This document shows positions 17,687 through 26,400 of a stretch of DNA of 36,964 nucleotides, piece after piece. This DNA comes from Chitinophagales bacterium (GTDB lineage Bacteria > Bacteroidota > Bacteroidia > Chitinophagales > Saprospiraceae): NCBI GenBank assembly GCA_022360175.1, contig JAKSDI010000029.1, positions 1-36,964 of the forward strand. The letters are read 5' to 3'. Under the pieces are notes generated by a model that did not search any database, was not told the origin of the DNA, and saw only the letters and a list, made by a program, of their open reading frames with translations. Numbering within the stretch: position 1 is the first letter of the stretch; every line of letters begins with the position of its first letter. The position numbers and the translations under genes are program-made.

Positions 17687-19159
17687 ATGAAAACCATCGC
17701 CTTTATTAGTTTCTGTTTTTTATCGGTTGTTGCTTTTAGTCAGGATGACAGCCGTTCTCGTTACATCAACAAATTTAAAGAAATAGCCATTCTGGAAATG
17801 GAGCGCTCAGGAATTCCCGCAAGCATCAAGCTGGCTCAGGGAATTCTCGAATCTGCTGCCGGGGATAGTGAACTGGCACGCAAAGCCAATAACCATTTTG
17901 GTATCAAATGTGGAGGAAGCTGGGATGGTAAGAAGTACTATAAAAAAGACGACGATTATAATGATCGTGGAGAGCTCATTAAGTCTTGCTTTCGCAGTTA
18001 TAAAAATGCAGAATCCAGCTATATCGCCCACTCTGAATTTTTGAGAGACCCTAAAAAGCAGTATCGTTATGGTTTTCTTTTTCGGCTGGAGCCAACAGAT
18101 TATAAAGCATGGGCAAAAGGATTAAAAAGTGCAGGATATGCTACCAGTGCTACCTATCCTCGGAAGCTCATCGATATTATAGAACGCTATCAACTGGATC
18201 GTTACGATAAAATGACGGTAACAGATCCTATTGTTGATGTTGAAGATCCGGTTAAGGAAGATCCAGATGAGGATAATACGGTTATTCCTGGCAGTGTCTT
18301 CAAAAACAATGATGTGCGGTATGTATTGGCAAGTAAAGGGGAGACAATCAGTGATATAGCTATTCGTACAGGTGTTAGCTTGTCCAGTATTAATAAATAT
18401 AATGATGGCCAGATTGGCAGGAACGAAGCACTAAAAGAAGGAACTGTTGTATACCTGCAAACCAAGCGTAGAAGTTTTCGAGGCAAGCGAAAATGGCATT
18501 ATGTAAAGCCTGGTGAAAATATGTTTGGTATTTCGCAATTATATGGTATCACCCTGGGCTCTTTGTACAGCCGTAATAAGATGTCTACTCCTCAGCAGCC
18601 AGCAGTAGGCGAGCGATTAAAAATAAGAGGTAGCAGCCTTAAAACACCTCCGGTTCTAGCAAGTGAAAAACCACCAATAGACGATGGTTTTGATGAAGAA
18701 GATATCATTGTCCCTGATGAAGATAATGATGGAGAGTTGGATATGGAGGAAGATGATTTTGGTGATGAACCTAAAGAAGACAAAGAACCTTTAATTCCTA
18801 TTCCAGACCTGGATAATGATAAAGAAACTGAACCACCTGCACCTACCCCGGATGAAGAAGATAAGGATGAAGTGGTGACACCACCTACAACCGATCCCGA
18901 TGATGGTTTTGATGATAATCCTATGGAGGAGGATGAATTTGATGAGGAAGAAGATACAGGCAATACTACAGAAGAAGAAACCACAGAAGATCCAGTTCCA
19001 CCACCACCGCCACCCGTAAAAACGCATCATACGGTTGCTAAAGGCGATACCCTGTATAACATCTCTCGCAGATATGACCTAACAGTAGATGAACTCAAGA
19101 GGCTTAATAACTTAAGTTCTAATATCATTCATATTGGTCAGAAGCTGAAAGTGAAGTAA
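17687..19159 (+). CDS. Secreted glucosaminidase with three LysM domains
   Basis: A 490-residue peptidoglycan hydrolase. Signal peptide 1-19 (FLSVVAFSQ); glucosaminidase domain about 26-180 with catalytic Glu55 in GIPASIKLAQGILESAAGD and the block LARKANNHFGIK; two LysM modules at about 207-305; a long acidic low-complexity linker (about 315-440, runs of Asp/Glu/Pro); and a third LysM at the C-terminus (THHTVAKGDTLYNISRRYDLTVDEL, ending GQKLKVK). LysM domains bind glycan strands and place the enzyme on the wall. A frame open from 17624 adds 21 residues ahead of the signal peptide, so I choose the ATG at 17687. Confidence 0.93.
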   Translation: MKTIAFISFCFLSVVAFSQDDSRSRYINKFKEIAILEMERSGIPASIKLAQGILESAAGDSELARKANNHFGIKCGGSWDGKKYYKKDDDYNDRGELIKSCFRSYKNAESSYIAHSEFLRDPKKQYRYGFLFRLEPTDYKAWAKGLKSAGYATSATYPRKLIDIIERYQLDRYDKMTVTDPIVDVEDPVKEDPDEDNTVIPGSVFKNNDVRYVLASKGETISDIAIRTGVSLSSINKYNDGQIGRNEALKEGTVVYLQTKRRSFRGKRKWHYVKPGENMFGISQLYGITLGSLYSRNKMSTPQQPAVGERLKIRGSSLKTPPVLASEKPPIDDGFDEEDIIVPDEDNDGELDMEEDDFGDEPKEDKEPLIPIPDLDNDKETEPPAPTPDEEDKDEVVTPPTTDPDDGFDDNPMEEDEFDEEEDTGNTTEEETTEDPVPPPPPPVKTHHTVAKGDTLYNISRRYDLTVDELKRLNNLSSNIIHIGQKLKVK

Positions 19160-19178
19160 TTAATTAAGACTTAGTTTG

Positions 19179-19186
19179 TACCTTCG
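19179..19186 (+). promoter_or_regulatory. Probable -7 promoter box upstream of the beta-barrel gene
   Basis: TACCTTCG, one base from the Bacteroidota TAnnTTTG consensus, lies 29 bases before the ATG at 19216 and is followed by GTGCA, where transcription would begin. No clear TTG is present about 20 bases upstream. It would drive the barrel gene, lptB and the two lipoprotein genes. Confidence 0.4.
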
Positions 19187-19215
19187 TGCAATAATTATAA
19201 ACTAAGCTGATAACG

Positions 19216-19956
19216 ATGAATAGAACTTTACTGACCATTGCATTTTTGATAGCTACCAGCTTTGGAGTTTATGCTCAGGGGTTTGCTTGGGGAGTGAAAG
19301 GAGGTGTTACTATAGGATTTCAAAATTGGAGTGGGTTTGAGATGGACCCTTTGTTTAAATATCATGGCATATTACATATTGAGTCCTTATCTGAAACGGA
19401 TGCCTTTTCTCTATACAGTCAGGTAGGAATTCATCAAAAAGGAAGTGCTATTCGCAATCGGCAAGTTATCAATCAAATCAATGGGCAGTTGTTCAGGCCG
19501 CCTGCTCGAGAGTTTATTTTTAATAACATTTCTCTGGGCTTAGGTGCCAAACAAAAATTCGATTTTGGCAGCAGTGGAGCCAAAGCTTATTATATGCTGG
19601 GAATACGAGGAGACTATACCATTGATACAAATTTGGATATATACACTCGATTTATAGAACTTAATCCTGCTTATGCTATTTACCCTATAGATGACACGCA
19701 GTTCATTCGGGAAATTAATTATGGGCTTACAATTGGTGGAGGAATTGAATTTCCTTTATCAGACTTAATTGGTACTATGATTGAGTTTACTGTAAATCCA
19801 GATTTTTCTTATCAGTATGAGCAGCCTGAGATTCCTGGCGTATTGGACCCATGGACAGGCAATACACGTGCTATTCCAGAGCGCCGTATTCGCAATCTGA
19901 CTTTTGAAATTACCGCAGGATTCCGTTTTTTAAGAAAAGTAGAATACATCGACTAA
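19216..19956 (+). CDS. Outer membrane beta-barrel protein (PorT-like)
   Basis: A 246-residue protein with a signal peptide (1-20, FGVYAQ) and alternating amphipathic strands with Gly turns typical of eight-stranded outer-membrane barrels: [17 protein letters not shown] at the start, [11 protein letters not shown] and [13 protein letters not shown] inside, and an aromatic/hydrophobic last strand ([11 protein letters not shown]). Length fits the PorT group, but the similarity is general. PorT itself belongs to the type IX secretion/gliding machinery; I would not assign that role here. It is followed by lptB after 2 bases. Confidence 0.7.
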   Translation: MNRTLLTIAFLIATSFGVYAQGFAWGVKGGVTIGFQNWSGFEMDPLFKYHGILHIESLSETDAFSLYSQVGIHQKGSAIRNRQVINQINGQLFRPPAREFIFNNISLGLGAKQKFDFGSSGAKAYYMLGIRGDYTIDTNLDIYTRFIELNPAYAIYPIDDTQFIREINYGLTIGGGIEFPLSDLIGTMIEFTVNPDFSYQYEQPEIPGVLDPWTGNTRAIPERRIRNLTFEITAGFRFLRKVEYID

Positions 19957-19958
19957 TT

Positions 19959-20714
19959 ATGATACTGAGGAGCGAGCAATTGGTGAAAATTTATGGAAAA
20001 CGCAAAGTAGTACGTGGTGTTTCCCTAAATGTTCATCAGGGAGAAATTGTTGGTTTGCTGGGACCTAATGGTGCGGGCAAAACCACAACCTTTTATATGG
20101 TAGTAGGTTTCATTCGTCCCAATGAAGGCAGGGTTTTTTTAGATGGGGATGACATTACAGAGCTTCCAATGTACAAGCGAGCTCAGAATGGTATTGGGTA
20201 CCTTCCTCAGGAGCCTTCCGTATTCCGAAAGCTCAGTGTAGAGGACAATATCATGGCGGTGCTGGAAATGAGAAAGGACATCAGCAGGAAGGAGCAAAAA
20301 GAAAGACTGGAAGGTTTGATTGATGAATTTGGCCTGGAAAAAGTTCGCAAAAGCAGAGGGGATACATTATCAGGAGGAGAGCGCAGGCGTACAGAGATCG
20401 CTCGCGCACTAGCTACCGATCCAAAATTCATCCTTTTAGATGAGCCATTTGCAGGTATAGACCCTATTGCAGTAGAAGATATTCAGTATATCGTTGCCAA
20501 ATTAAAAACAAAAAATATAGGTATTCTCATTACCGACCATAATGTACAGGAAACCTTGTCGATTACAGACCGGGCCTACCTGATGTTTGAAGGTAGCATT
20601 CTCAAAGCAGGTACCGCTGAAGAACTCGCTGCCGATGAAATGGTACGAAAAGTATACCTTGGTAAAAACTTTGAATTGCGTAGAAAAGTCATTGACCTCA
20701 ATGAAGAACGCTAG
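19959..20714 (+). CDS. lptB: LPS export ABC transporter ATP-binding protein LptB
   Basis: A 251-residue ATPase that powers extraction of lipopolysaccharide from the inner membrane together with LptF/LptG and LptC. Walker A is GPNGAGKTT (35-43), the ABC signature is TLSGGERRR (137-145), Walker B is FILLDEP (157-163, Glu162), and the H-loop is [27 protein letters not shown] is the LptB-type Q-loop region, and the extension [11 protein letters not shown] is also typical. LptC is encoded 17 kb away. It starts 2 bases after the barrel gene and overlaps the next lipoprotein gene by 14 bases. Confidence 0.97.
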   Translation: MILRSEQLVKIYGKRKVVRGVSLNVHQGEIVGLLGPNGAGKTTTFYMVVGFIRPNEGRVFLDGDDITELPMYKRAQNGIGYLPQEPSVFRKLSVEDNIMAVLEMRKDISRKEQKERLEGLIDEFGLEKVRKSRGDTLSGGERRRTEIARALATDPKFILLDEPFAGIDPIAVEDIQYIVAKLKTKNIGILITDHNVQETLSITDRAYLMFEGSILKAGTAEELAADEMVRKVYLGKNFELRRKVIDLNEER

Positions 20715-20973
20715 CATTTTTCCGCTTTTGATCATCCTCCTGGGCATTTGGAGTAGTAGCTGTGAACAGGAAATTGCCTCTATACGATTAACCTCTCGCG
20801 AACGTATCCATATTGATACTATTGCCAAAAGGAAAATAGACAGCCTCATTCTTGTCATGGATAGTGCTTGCCTCAGCAAGTACTGGACAATGAGGGATGC
20901 TGCCCTGGATTCTATCTTAAAAGTCAGAAAAGAGGAAGAACTTAAAATACGTTCAAGAATTCCAAAACAATGA
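20701..20973 (+). CDS. Small hypothetical lipoprotein overlapping lptB
   Basis: A 90-residue protein starting at the ATG at 20701, inside the last five codons of lptB (overlap 14 bases). This start, [21 protein letters not shown], gives a complete lipoprotein signal with Cys21; a longer frame from 20587 would only extend backwards through lptB. The mature part is charged and helical ([20 protein letters not shown]) with no family I know. The overlap and tight spacing suggest translational coupling with lptB and the following gene, and a possible envelope role. Confidence 0.75.
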   Translation: MKNASIFPLLIILLGIWSSSCEQEIASIRLTSRERIHIDTIAKRKIDSLILVMDSACLSKYWTMRDAALDSILKVRKEEELKIRSRIPKQ

Positions 20974-21302
20974 TGAAACTTATCATCCCTGTTTGCCTGT
21001 TTTCTATTCTCCTATTCTCTTCTTGTGGAGAAGATAATCGCAATAAGATTGCGGTAGAAAAGGTTGTTAACGAAGAGATAGAACGCCGTGTTAATGACTA
21101 TATCCAAATGCGTATCAAACGCTGCCAGGAGAAAGCCATTGCCGAAGCTAACGAGATAGCAGATTCTATTCTCATCGCAGAAGCCCGCCTGGCTCGTGAC
21201 ACGATCGCTAAACCTCCTAAGCCAGAAAAACCAGAAAAACCAGAAATCAAATCATTATTAGACTCTACTCCTGTGAAGCCATTGGTGGATAGTGTGCAGT
21301 AG
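20970..21302 (+). CDS. Small hypothetical lipoprotein with Pro/Lys/Glu repeats
   Basis: A 110-residue protein whose ATG overlaps the stop of the preceding gene (ATGA, 4 bases). Lipobox FSSC (Cys19). The mature part is a long charged helix (KVVNEEIERRVNDYIQMRIK and onward, probably coiled coil) followed by a short PEKP repeat tract (PPKPEKPEKPEI) and a Ser/Thr/Pro tail. It shares the IADSILI / KIDSLIL type of helical pattern with its upstream neighbour, so the two may have arisen by duplication. I do not recognise a function. Confidence 0.75.
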   Translation: MMKLIIPVCLFSILLFSSCGEDNRNKIAVEKVVNEEIERRVNDYIQMRIKRCQEKAIAEANEIADSILIAEARLARDTIAKPPKPEKPEKPEIKSLLDSTPVKPLVDSVQ

Positions 21303-21691
21303 GCAGTGTTCTATTCAGTGGGCAGTGTTCAGTGGGCAGTAGCTATAAATAGCGTGCCATAAAACATCGTACTTCGCCTTCTGGTTTCCTCTACTCATTT
21401 TGAGCTTTGGTTTTAAGATATCGAATTGAGAGGGAATACTTTGTTTAGCCCTCCTTTCTAACCAGCTTCCTAAACCATATTAAACCCTCTAAACTATCTA
21501 AACCAAACACTACACGCTCTATCTTTTCCTATAAACATCTAACTACATGCTTCTCTAATTATAGAACCACATGGCCATATCACCCAGCAAAAACACCAAG
21601 TCACCACAAAGCCAAAAACCAGAAAACCCTCTCACCCTTTGCCCAACGTAGCTGAAAGTGAAGTTGGGATATCACAACATCATCACATCCC
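21303..21691. other. Gene-free spacer with GGCAGTGTTCAGT-type direct repeats
   Basis: 389 bases between convergent transcription units. The first 45 bases contain repeated words (GCAGTGTTCTATTCAGT, GGGCAGTGTTCAGT, GGGCAGT). The rest is low-complexity CA-rich DNA with no open reading frame I can support. The expected place for hisIE, downstream of hisF, is this spacer, and it is not here. Confidence 0.6.
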
Positions 21692-22447
21692 TTACTTCCT
21701 CACCACCACTCCTTCCCTGTCCAGATAATCTTTCAACTCCCCTATCCCAATTTCACGAAAGTGGAAAATACTTGCAGCTAATCCTGCATCTGCCTTCCCC
21801 GTGGTAAATACTTCTTTAAAGTGCTCCATTGTACCCGCACCTCCTGAAGCGATAACAGGAATAGAAATAAATCCCGATACCTGGGCCGTAATTTCATTGG
21901 CGAAACCAGATTTAGTACCATCGTGATTCATAGATGTAAACAGAATCTCTCCAGCACCGCGATTTTCTGCTTCTTTGACCCAATCTAACAACTTTATTTC
22001 CGTAGGAATCCGACCGCCATTCAAATGGAGGTACCATTCCCCATCGATTGCTTTTGCATCCACTGCTACTACTACAAACTGGCTACCAAACTGCTGTGCC
22101 AAATCCGTTATTAATTCCGGGCGACGTACAGCAGCAGAATTAATTGATATTTTATCTGCACCAGAAGATAATAGAACATCTACATCTTCTACTGTACGAA
22201 TGCCTCCTCCTATTGTAAATGGAATGCTTAGATGTTGAGCAATATCCCGAGCCAGTGTAGCTAGTGTTTTCCGCTTTTCATGAGTAGCTGTAATGTCTAG
22301 AAAAACGAGTTCATCAGCTCCTTGCTCACTATATAAGGCGCCAAGTTCTACGGGATCACCAGCGTCACGCAAATTCTCAAAATTGACACCTTTGACGGTA
22401 CGGCCATCTTTTATATCCAGGCAAGGTATGATTCTTTTTGCAAGCAT
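21692..22447 (-). CDS. hisF: Imidazole glycerol phosphate synthase cyclase subunit HisF
   Basis: A 251-residue (beta/alpha)8 barrel that, with the HisH glutaminase, makes imidazole glycerol phosphate and AICAR from PRFAR and ammonia in histidine synthesis. Catalytic residues Asp11 ([10 protein letters not shown]) and Asp130 (FVVVAVDAK) are present, as are the phosphate-binding GGGIRT and ASGGAG loops. The start at 22447 ([11 protein letters not shown]) matches the family N-terminus exactly; a frame from 22468 adds seven unlikely residues. A 307-base spacer with hairpins separates it from hisA. Confidence 0.97.
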   Translation of the reverse strand: MLAKRIIPCLDIKDGRTVKGVNFENLRDAGDPVELGALYSEQGADELVFLDITATHEKRKTLATLARDIAQHLSIPFTIGGGIRTVEDVDVLLSSGADKISINSAAVRRPELITDLAQQFGSQFVVVAVDAKAIDGEWYLHLNGGRIPTEIKLLDWVKEAENRGAGEILFTSMNHDGTKSGFANEITAQVSGFISIPVIASGGAGTMEHFKEVFTTGKADAGLAASIFHFREIGIGELKDYLDREGVVVRK

Positions 22448-22513
22448 AATTTTGTTGTTTACAGGCAATTTTAGTGCTTTGTTAAATGAGAAAAGCTGAG
22501 TGCTGCCAGAGTA

Positions 22514-22724
22514 ATGATTTCAGAGAAATCATATCCAATTTCTAATAGTATATCGACCATCTTCTTTTAGCCACTAAAGTGGCGGGGCTGTATTGTCCAC
22601 TAATTACACGGATTGCTCGAATTGCTTTCACTAAGCCTGCCATCCCTGTTCGTCGCGGAATGTTTCCGCAATGCCTTATGTTTAATACCCAGGGTTCGAT
22701 TAGAGTATTGATTTCTCCGAAATC
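22514..22724. repeat. Hairpin cluster between hisA and hisF
   Basis: Four small perfect hairpins lie within 211 bases: ATGATTTC-AGA-GAAATCAT (22514-22532), CCACT-AA-AGTGG (22571-22582), GCGGAA-TGT-TTCCGC (22655-22669) and GATTTC-TCC-GAAATC (22710-22724). The first and last share the arms GATTTC/GAAATC and bracket the element. A 64-codon open frame crosses it on the minus strand but resembles no protein. It looks like an interspersed repeat or a mobile-element remnant; no promoter consensus is evident before hisF. Confidence 0.5.
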
Positions 22725-22754
22725 TCTGCCCTTCATTTCAGTATTAACAGAGCA

Positions 22755-23471
22755 CTAGCTAAAGACCATTAGTTCTTTCAGGCTAATTTTGCCTTCATAA
22801 ATTGCTTTTCCAATGATGGCTCCAAAACAGCCTATTTCCTGAAGTTTTTCCAATTCAGTGATAGTCGTAACTCCTCCACTGGCGATCAATTTTAAATCGG
22901 AAAATCGCTCTTTGATTTCCTGATAAAGAGACAATGCCGTTCCCTGTAAAAGACCATCCTTTGAAATGTCGGTACAGATGACATAGGACACGCCTTTTGA
23001 GATATAATCTTCCAGAAAGTCAAACAACTCCAACTCACTCTGTTCCTGCCATCCACTTACTGCAATTTTGCCCTCCTTCACATCCGCTCCCAGAATGATC
23101 TTTTTAGCACCATAAATTTGTAGCCAGGACTGAAACAGTGAAGGATTTTTTACGGCTACGGTACCTCCTGTCACTTGCTGGGCACCACTTTCAAAAGCAA
23201 TGTGAAGGTCTTCATCAGATTTTAAGCCACCACCAAAATCGATCCATAGATTGGTATGGGTAGCAATTTTTTCCAGCACTCTGTAATTAATTATCCGCTT
23301 GGCTTTGGCTCCGTCCAGATCAACTAAATGGAGGCGGCGAATACCTGCTCCTTCAAAAGCCTTAGCCACCTCCAGAGGATCTTCGTTGTAAATTTTCTTT
23401 TGCTGGTAATCACCTTGCGTCAGGCGAACACACTTGCCTTCTATAATATCTATCGCTGGTATTATTTCCAT
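22755..23471 (-). CDS. hisA: ProFAR isomerase HisA
   Basis: A 238-residue (beta/alpha)8 barrel that converts ProFAR to PRFAR in histidine synthesis, upstream of HisF in the pathway. Catalytic Asp8 ([15 protein letters not shown]) and Asp130 ([12 protein letters not shown]) are present; the phosphate-binding motifs GGGLKS and ASGGVTT are seen. The start at 23471 (MEIIPAID) matches the family; the extra MIRK from 23483 is less likely. It stands between an opposite-strand lipoprotein gene and the hairpin spacer, so readthrough from the his promoter would need to cross about 500 bases of antisense sequence. Confidence 0.97.
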   Translation of the reverse strand: MEIIPAIDIIEGKCVRLTQGDYQQKKIYNEDPLEVAKAFEGAGIRRLHLVDLDGAKAKRIINYRVLEKIATHTNLWIDFGGGLKSDEDLHIAFESGAQQVTGGTVAVKNPSLFQSWLQIYGAKKIILGADVKEGKIAVSGWQEQSELELFDFLEDYISKGVSYVICTDISKDGLLQGTALSLYQEIKERFSDLKLIASGGVTTITELEKLQEIGCFGAIIGKAIYEGKISLKELMVFS

Positions 23472-23568
23472 TTTTCTTATCAAAAAGTTAAATTAAAAAA
23501 GACTGGCAACTGCTAATATCAAGGTCGTCGTCTTGAGAGTATTATTTTACATTTAAACCAAATGACCT

Positions 23569-23991
23569 ATGAAACGCATCATCTTATTTGCCCTGATTCT
23601 GTCTTTTGTTGCTTGTAAAAAAGAAGAACAAAACACTCCTGACACATTCCAGCTTGGTTATGCGTTTGAACTTTCTGCAGAGCATACCCAAAAGGATTGC
23701 GAATGTGGTGACCTCTCCGTAAAATACCTGGAGGTATCTGAAGATTCCAGATGTCCCACTAACGTACTGTGTGTATGGGAAGGCAGAGCGGTGGTCGATT
23801 TTGAAATCACGCTCAACGGAGAACAATTTAACATGCAATTGATAGATCGGGCAGGCCAAACGGAATTAGCCCGTGACACTATAGGCAACTACATCTTCAA
23901 TATGTCTCCCGTTGAGCCTTATCCACTCAATGCTAATGAGGAGATTGAACCAGAAGATTACAGAATCATTATGACTGTCACAGGTTTATAA
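23569..23991 (+). CDS. Hypothetical lipoprotein inserted in the his cluster
   Basis: A 140-residue lipoprotein (lipobox SFVAC, Cys16) on the strand opposite to the his genes. The mature part begins with a Glu/Lys-rich linker and is beta-rich. The motif SRCPTNVLCVWEGRAVVDFEI, with neighbouring DCECGD cysteines, recurs in unassigned Bacteroidota lipoproteins as far as I recall; its four cysteines could form disulfides. Its last 14 bases overlap the 3' end of hisH tail to tail. It has no evident link to histidine synthesis and looks like an insertion into the operon. Confidence 0.75.
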   Translation: MKRIILFALILSFVACKKEEQNTPDTFQLGYAFELSAEHTQKDCECGDLSVKYLEVSEDSRCPTNVLCVWEGRAVVDFEITLNGEQFNMQLIDRAGQTELARDTIGNYIFNMSPVEPYPLNANEEIEPEDYRIIMTVTGL

Positions 23992-24565
23992 ATGATTCTA
24001 AAATGCGCTCTCCCACTTTTCCAGACTTTTCCGGATGAAACTGGGTGGCATAAAAATTATCCTTTTGCAATGCGGCACTGAATGGCTGTACATAATCAGT
24101 AGTGGCAATTGTATAAGACCCTTCCTCCACATAATAGCTATGTACAAAATAGGCATAGCTTCCTTCCAGCTCTTGAGGAAACAAGGAGTTGTCCAATTGA
24201 TGGATGCTATTCCATCCCATATGAGGTACTTTCTCCCCATTTTGAGGTTGGAAACGCACTACTTTCTGAGGTATAATCCCCAGGCAATCTGTATTGTTTT
24301 CTTCAGAATACTGGCACAACAACTGCATGCCCAAACAAATGCCTAATACGGGTTGCTGTAATGAACGAATAAGGTCATCCAGCTTGTGCGCTTTGAGGTA
24401 TTGCATAGTTGTGTTAGCCTCTCCTACTCCGGGAAATATGACTTTATCTGCTTTCATGATTACTTCCGGCTCATTGGTAAGCATTGCTTCTACCCCCAAT
24501 CGTTGTAGAGCATACCATACAGACTGCACATTGCCTGCATTATAATCAATGATAACTATTTGCAT
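23978..24565 (-). CDS. hisH: Imidazole glycerol phosphate synthase glutaminase subunit HisH
   Basis: A 195-residue class I glutamine amidotransferase that supplies ammonia to HisF. The nucleophile Cys77 lies in VLGICLGMQLL; the rest of the triad is His177 and Glu179 in ATQFHPEKSG. The oxyanion-strand motif PGVGEA (45-50) and PHMGWNS are also typical. It starts 59 bases downstream of the Uma2-family gene and probably belongs to the same transcript. Its end overlaps the opposing lipoprotein gene by 14 bases. Confidence 0.97.
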   Translation of the reverse strand: MQIVIIDYNAGNVQSVWYALQRLGVEAMLTNEPEVIMKADKVIFPGVGEANTTMQYLKAHKLDDLIRSLQQPVLGICLGMQLLCQYSEENNTDCLGIIPQKVVRFQPQNGEKVPHMGWNSIHQLDNSLFPQELEGSYAYFVHSYYVEEGSYTIATTDYVQPFSAALQKDNFYATQFHPEKSGKVGERILESFINL

Positions 24566-24624
24566 TATTAATGTGGATAAGAATAGACAAAGTGTCCTAT
24601 GTTACAGGATTATTTTGGACAATG

Positions 24625-25200
24625 CTATGAGTGAAACTCAACATCCCAATAAATTTCTTTGAGTGGGATATCAAATCCTGCAATTCTTATTGATTGTCCT
24701 ATTGAATCTGCAAAACTATTTTCCCAGCGCTTTTCGTCTATGCGATTGAAAAATTCAATGTAAGGACGATCTTGAGCGATTAGAAAATACTGTTGTAGCG
24801 TAGTAATTTGTCGATAGCAAGCCCATTTGGAAGAACGATCCATTTCTTCAGTACTATCAGAAAGCACTTCAATAATTGCATAAGGATTAGTAGTTGCTTT
24901 CATTTTTGTGGAATGCTGATGAAAAACAGAGTTCCCTTTGACAATCATCACATCCGGATAGTAATTTAATTTACATTCTGGAATGTATAACATCCTGTCG
25001 CTAGGGTATTCTCTAAACTCACTTTTCTTAAACAAAGGGTGAAGTTCACCTATAATATTACTGACTATCAATCCATGGTTATTTGAGGTATAAGTCATAG
25101 GGGTAATTTGGCCATTAAAAAAATAATGACGTTGATTGGAATGATATTCTAATTCAAGATATTCTTCTAAAGTATATATTTTTTCTGCTACCGCTTCCAT
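24625..25200 (-). CDS. Uma2-family (DUF820) endonuclease-fold protein
   Basis: A 191-residue protein of the Uma2/DUF820 family, a PD-(D/E)xK nuclease-fold group common in cyanobacteria and Bacteroidota, with no established target. Family marks: TLEEYLELE at the N-terminus, YYPDVMIV with Asp83, YAIIEVLSDST with Glu111, Lys125 in DRSSKWACYRQI, and QQYFLIAQDRPYIEFFNR. The putative catalytic set (Asp83, Glu111, Lys125) is intact. It sits between hisB (67 bases) and hisH (59 bases) on the same strand; a role in histidine synthesis is unlikely, so this is probably an insertion that kept the operon's direction. Confidence 0.85.
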   Translation of the reverse strand: MEAVAEKIYTLEEYLELEYHSNQRHYFFNGQITPMTYTSNNHGLIVSNIIGELHPLFKKSEFREYPSDRMLYIPECKLNYYPDVMIVKGNSVFHQHSTKMKATTNPYAIIEVLSDSTEEMDRSSKWACYRQITTLQQYFLIAQDRPYIEFFNRIDEKRWENSFADSIGQSIRIAGFDIPLKEIYWDVEFHS

Positions 25201-25235
25201 AGGTTTCCTTGTCCATTAATTAATTGAATATAAGA

Positions 25236-25243
25236 CAAATCTA
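25236..25243 (-). promoter_or_regulatory. Possible -7 promoter box before the Uma2 gene
   Basis: On the minus strand TAGATTTG matches TAnnTTTG exactly, 35 bases before the Uma2 ATG. The nearest TTG lies 17 bases upstream, shorter than the usual 19-21. It could give Uma2-hisH transcription independent of the his attenuator. Confidence 0.35.
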
Positions 25244-25266
25244 TCTTACTTGCAAGGTCACAACTC

Positions 25267-26400
25267 CTACAACGCCCCCTTTGTACTGGGAAGTTGTTGG
25301 TTTTCTACATCTCTCTTTTTTGCCATCTTGATAGCTCGTGCCCAGGCCTTAAAAATGGCTTCAATCTTATGGTGTTCATTTTGTCCTTCTGCTTTGATAT
25401 TCAGGTTGCACTTTGCAGCATCGCTAAAGGATTTAAAAAAATGCATAAACATCTCCGTAGGCATTTCTCCGATTTTTTCACGCTGGAAATCTGCATTCCA
25501 AACTAACCAGGGGCGGCCACCAAAATCAATTGCTACCTGAGCCAGACAATCATCCATAGGCAGGCAATAGCCATAACGCTCAATACCCAATTTATCTCCT
25601 AGCGCTTTCGCAAATGCTTCTCCAAGTGCAAGGGCAGTATCTTCAATAGTATGATGTTCATCTATATGCAGATCACCTTTTACCTTTACCTTAAGGTCAC
25701 ATGTAGAATGGCGGGCCAGTTGATCCAGCATATGATCAAAAAAACCAAGCCCTGTACTAATTTCGGATTGTCCCGTTCCATCCAAATTAAGATCAATTTT
25801 TATATCTGTTTCCTTGGTAGTACGCTGAACAGAAGCGGTGCGGGACGCTAGTTTAAGGAAACGGTATATCTCTTCCCAGCTAGTTGTTGTTAATGCCAGG
25901 TGCCCTTCCAGTGCTTCCTTTGAAGCAGAGACTTCATCCGCTCCCAGATCGGGGTCATTGTTTAACCAGATACCTTGTGCACCCAGATTTTTAGCCAGCT
26001 CCACATCTGTAAGGCGGTCTCCTACTACAAAGGAATTTTCTAAATCGTACCCCCCTTTCATATAATCCATCAGTAAAGCAGTACCCGGCTTTCGAGTAGG
26101 TGCATTCTCTTCTGGGTAGGTCCGGTCAATGAATACGTCCTTAAAAATGATGCCTTCATTTTCAAAAGCTTCCAATACCTTATCATGAGCAGGCCAGAAC
26201 GTTTCTTCAGGAAAAATAGCTGTACCCAAACCATCTTGATTCGTAACCATCAACAATTCAAAATCCAGTTCTTTAACAATACGGCTCAGGTATTGGAATA
26301 TTCCAGGATAATAAGTGACCTTTTCCAGGCTGTCTACCTGATAACCTTCTGGTTCCAGAATAAGCGTACCATCGCGATCCAGAATAAGTAATTTTGTCAT
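25267..26400 (-). CDS. hisB: Bifunctional histidinol-phosphatase / imidazoleglycerol-phosphate dehydratase HisB
   Basis: A 377-residue fusion enzyme catalysing two steps of histidine synthesis. The N-terminal half (about 1-165) is a HAD phosphatase with the DxDGT motif Asp8-Asp10 ([10 protein letters not shown]), RKPGTALL and [17 protein letters not shown]. The C-terminal half (about 180-377) is IGP dehydratase with the metal-binding histidines in [25 protein letters not shown] and [15 protein letters not shown]. The start overlaps the hisC stop by 1 base (TAATG), showing translational coupling. This fused form is common in Bacteroidota and enterobacteria. Confidence 0.98.
   Translation of the reverse strand: MTKLLILDRDGTLILEPEGYQVDSLEKVTYYPGIFQYLSRIVKELDFELLMVTNQDGLGTAIFPEETFWPAHDKVLEAFENEGIIFKDVFIDRTYPEENAPTRKPGTALLMDYMKGGYDLENSFVVGDRLTDVELAKNLGAQGIWLNNDPDLGADEVSASKEALEGHLALTTTSWEEIYRFLKLASRTASVQRTTKETDIKIDLNLDGTGQSEISTGLGFFDHMLDQLARHSTCDLKVKVKGDLHIDEHHTIEDTALALGEAFAKALGDKLGIERYGYCLPMDDCLAQVAIDFGGRPWLVWNADFQREKIGEMPTEMFMHFFKSFSDAAKCNLNIKAEGQNEHHKIEAIFKAWARAIKMAKKRDVENQQLPSTKGAL

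Noticed and set aside
18592-18984. Long minus-strand serine-rich frame opposite the LysM protein
   Set aside because: It is the reverse reading of the Asp/Glu-rich linker (GAT/GAA codons read as TCT/TTC types), not a gene.
20587-20700. N-terminal extension of the lipoprotein behind lptB
   Set aside because: It runs through lptB in another frame; the lipoprotein signal begins at 20701.
21303-21350. CRISPR-like look of the repeated GGCAGTGTTCAGT words
   Set aside because: The words are short, unequally spaced and without spacers; simple repeat only, and no cas genes.
22542-22736. 64-codon frame on the minus strand between hisA and hisF
   Set aside because: It runs through all the hairpins of the repeat element; protein-like features are absent.
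23998-24240. Extra open frames overlapping hisH on both strands
   Set aside because: They are shadows in other frames of hisH, whose family identity is certain.
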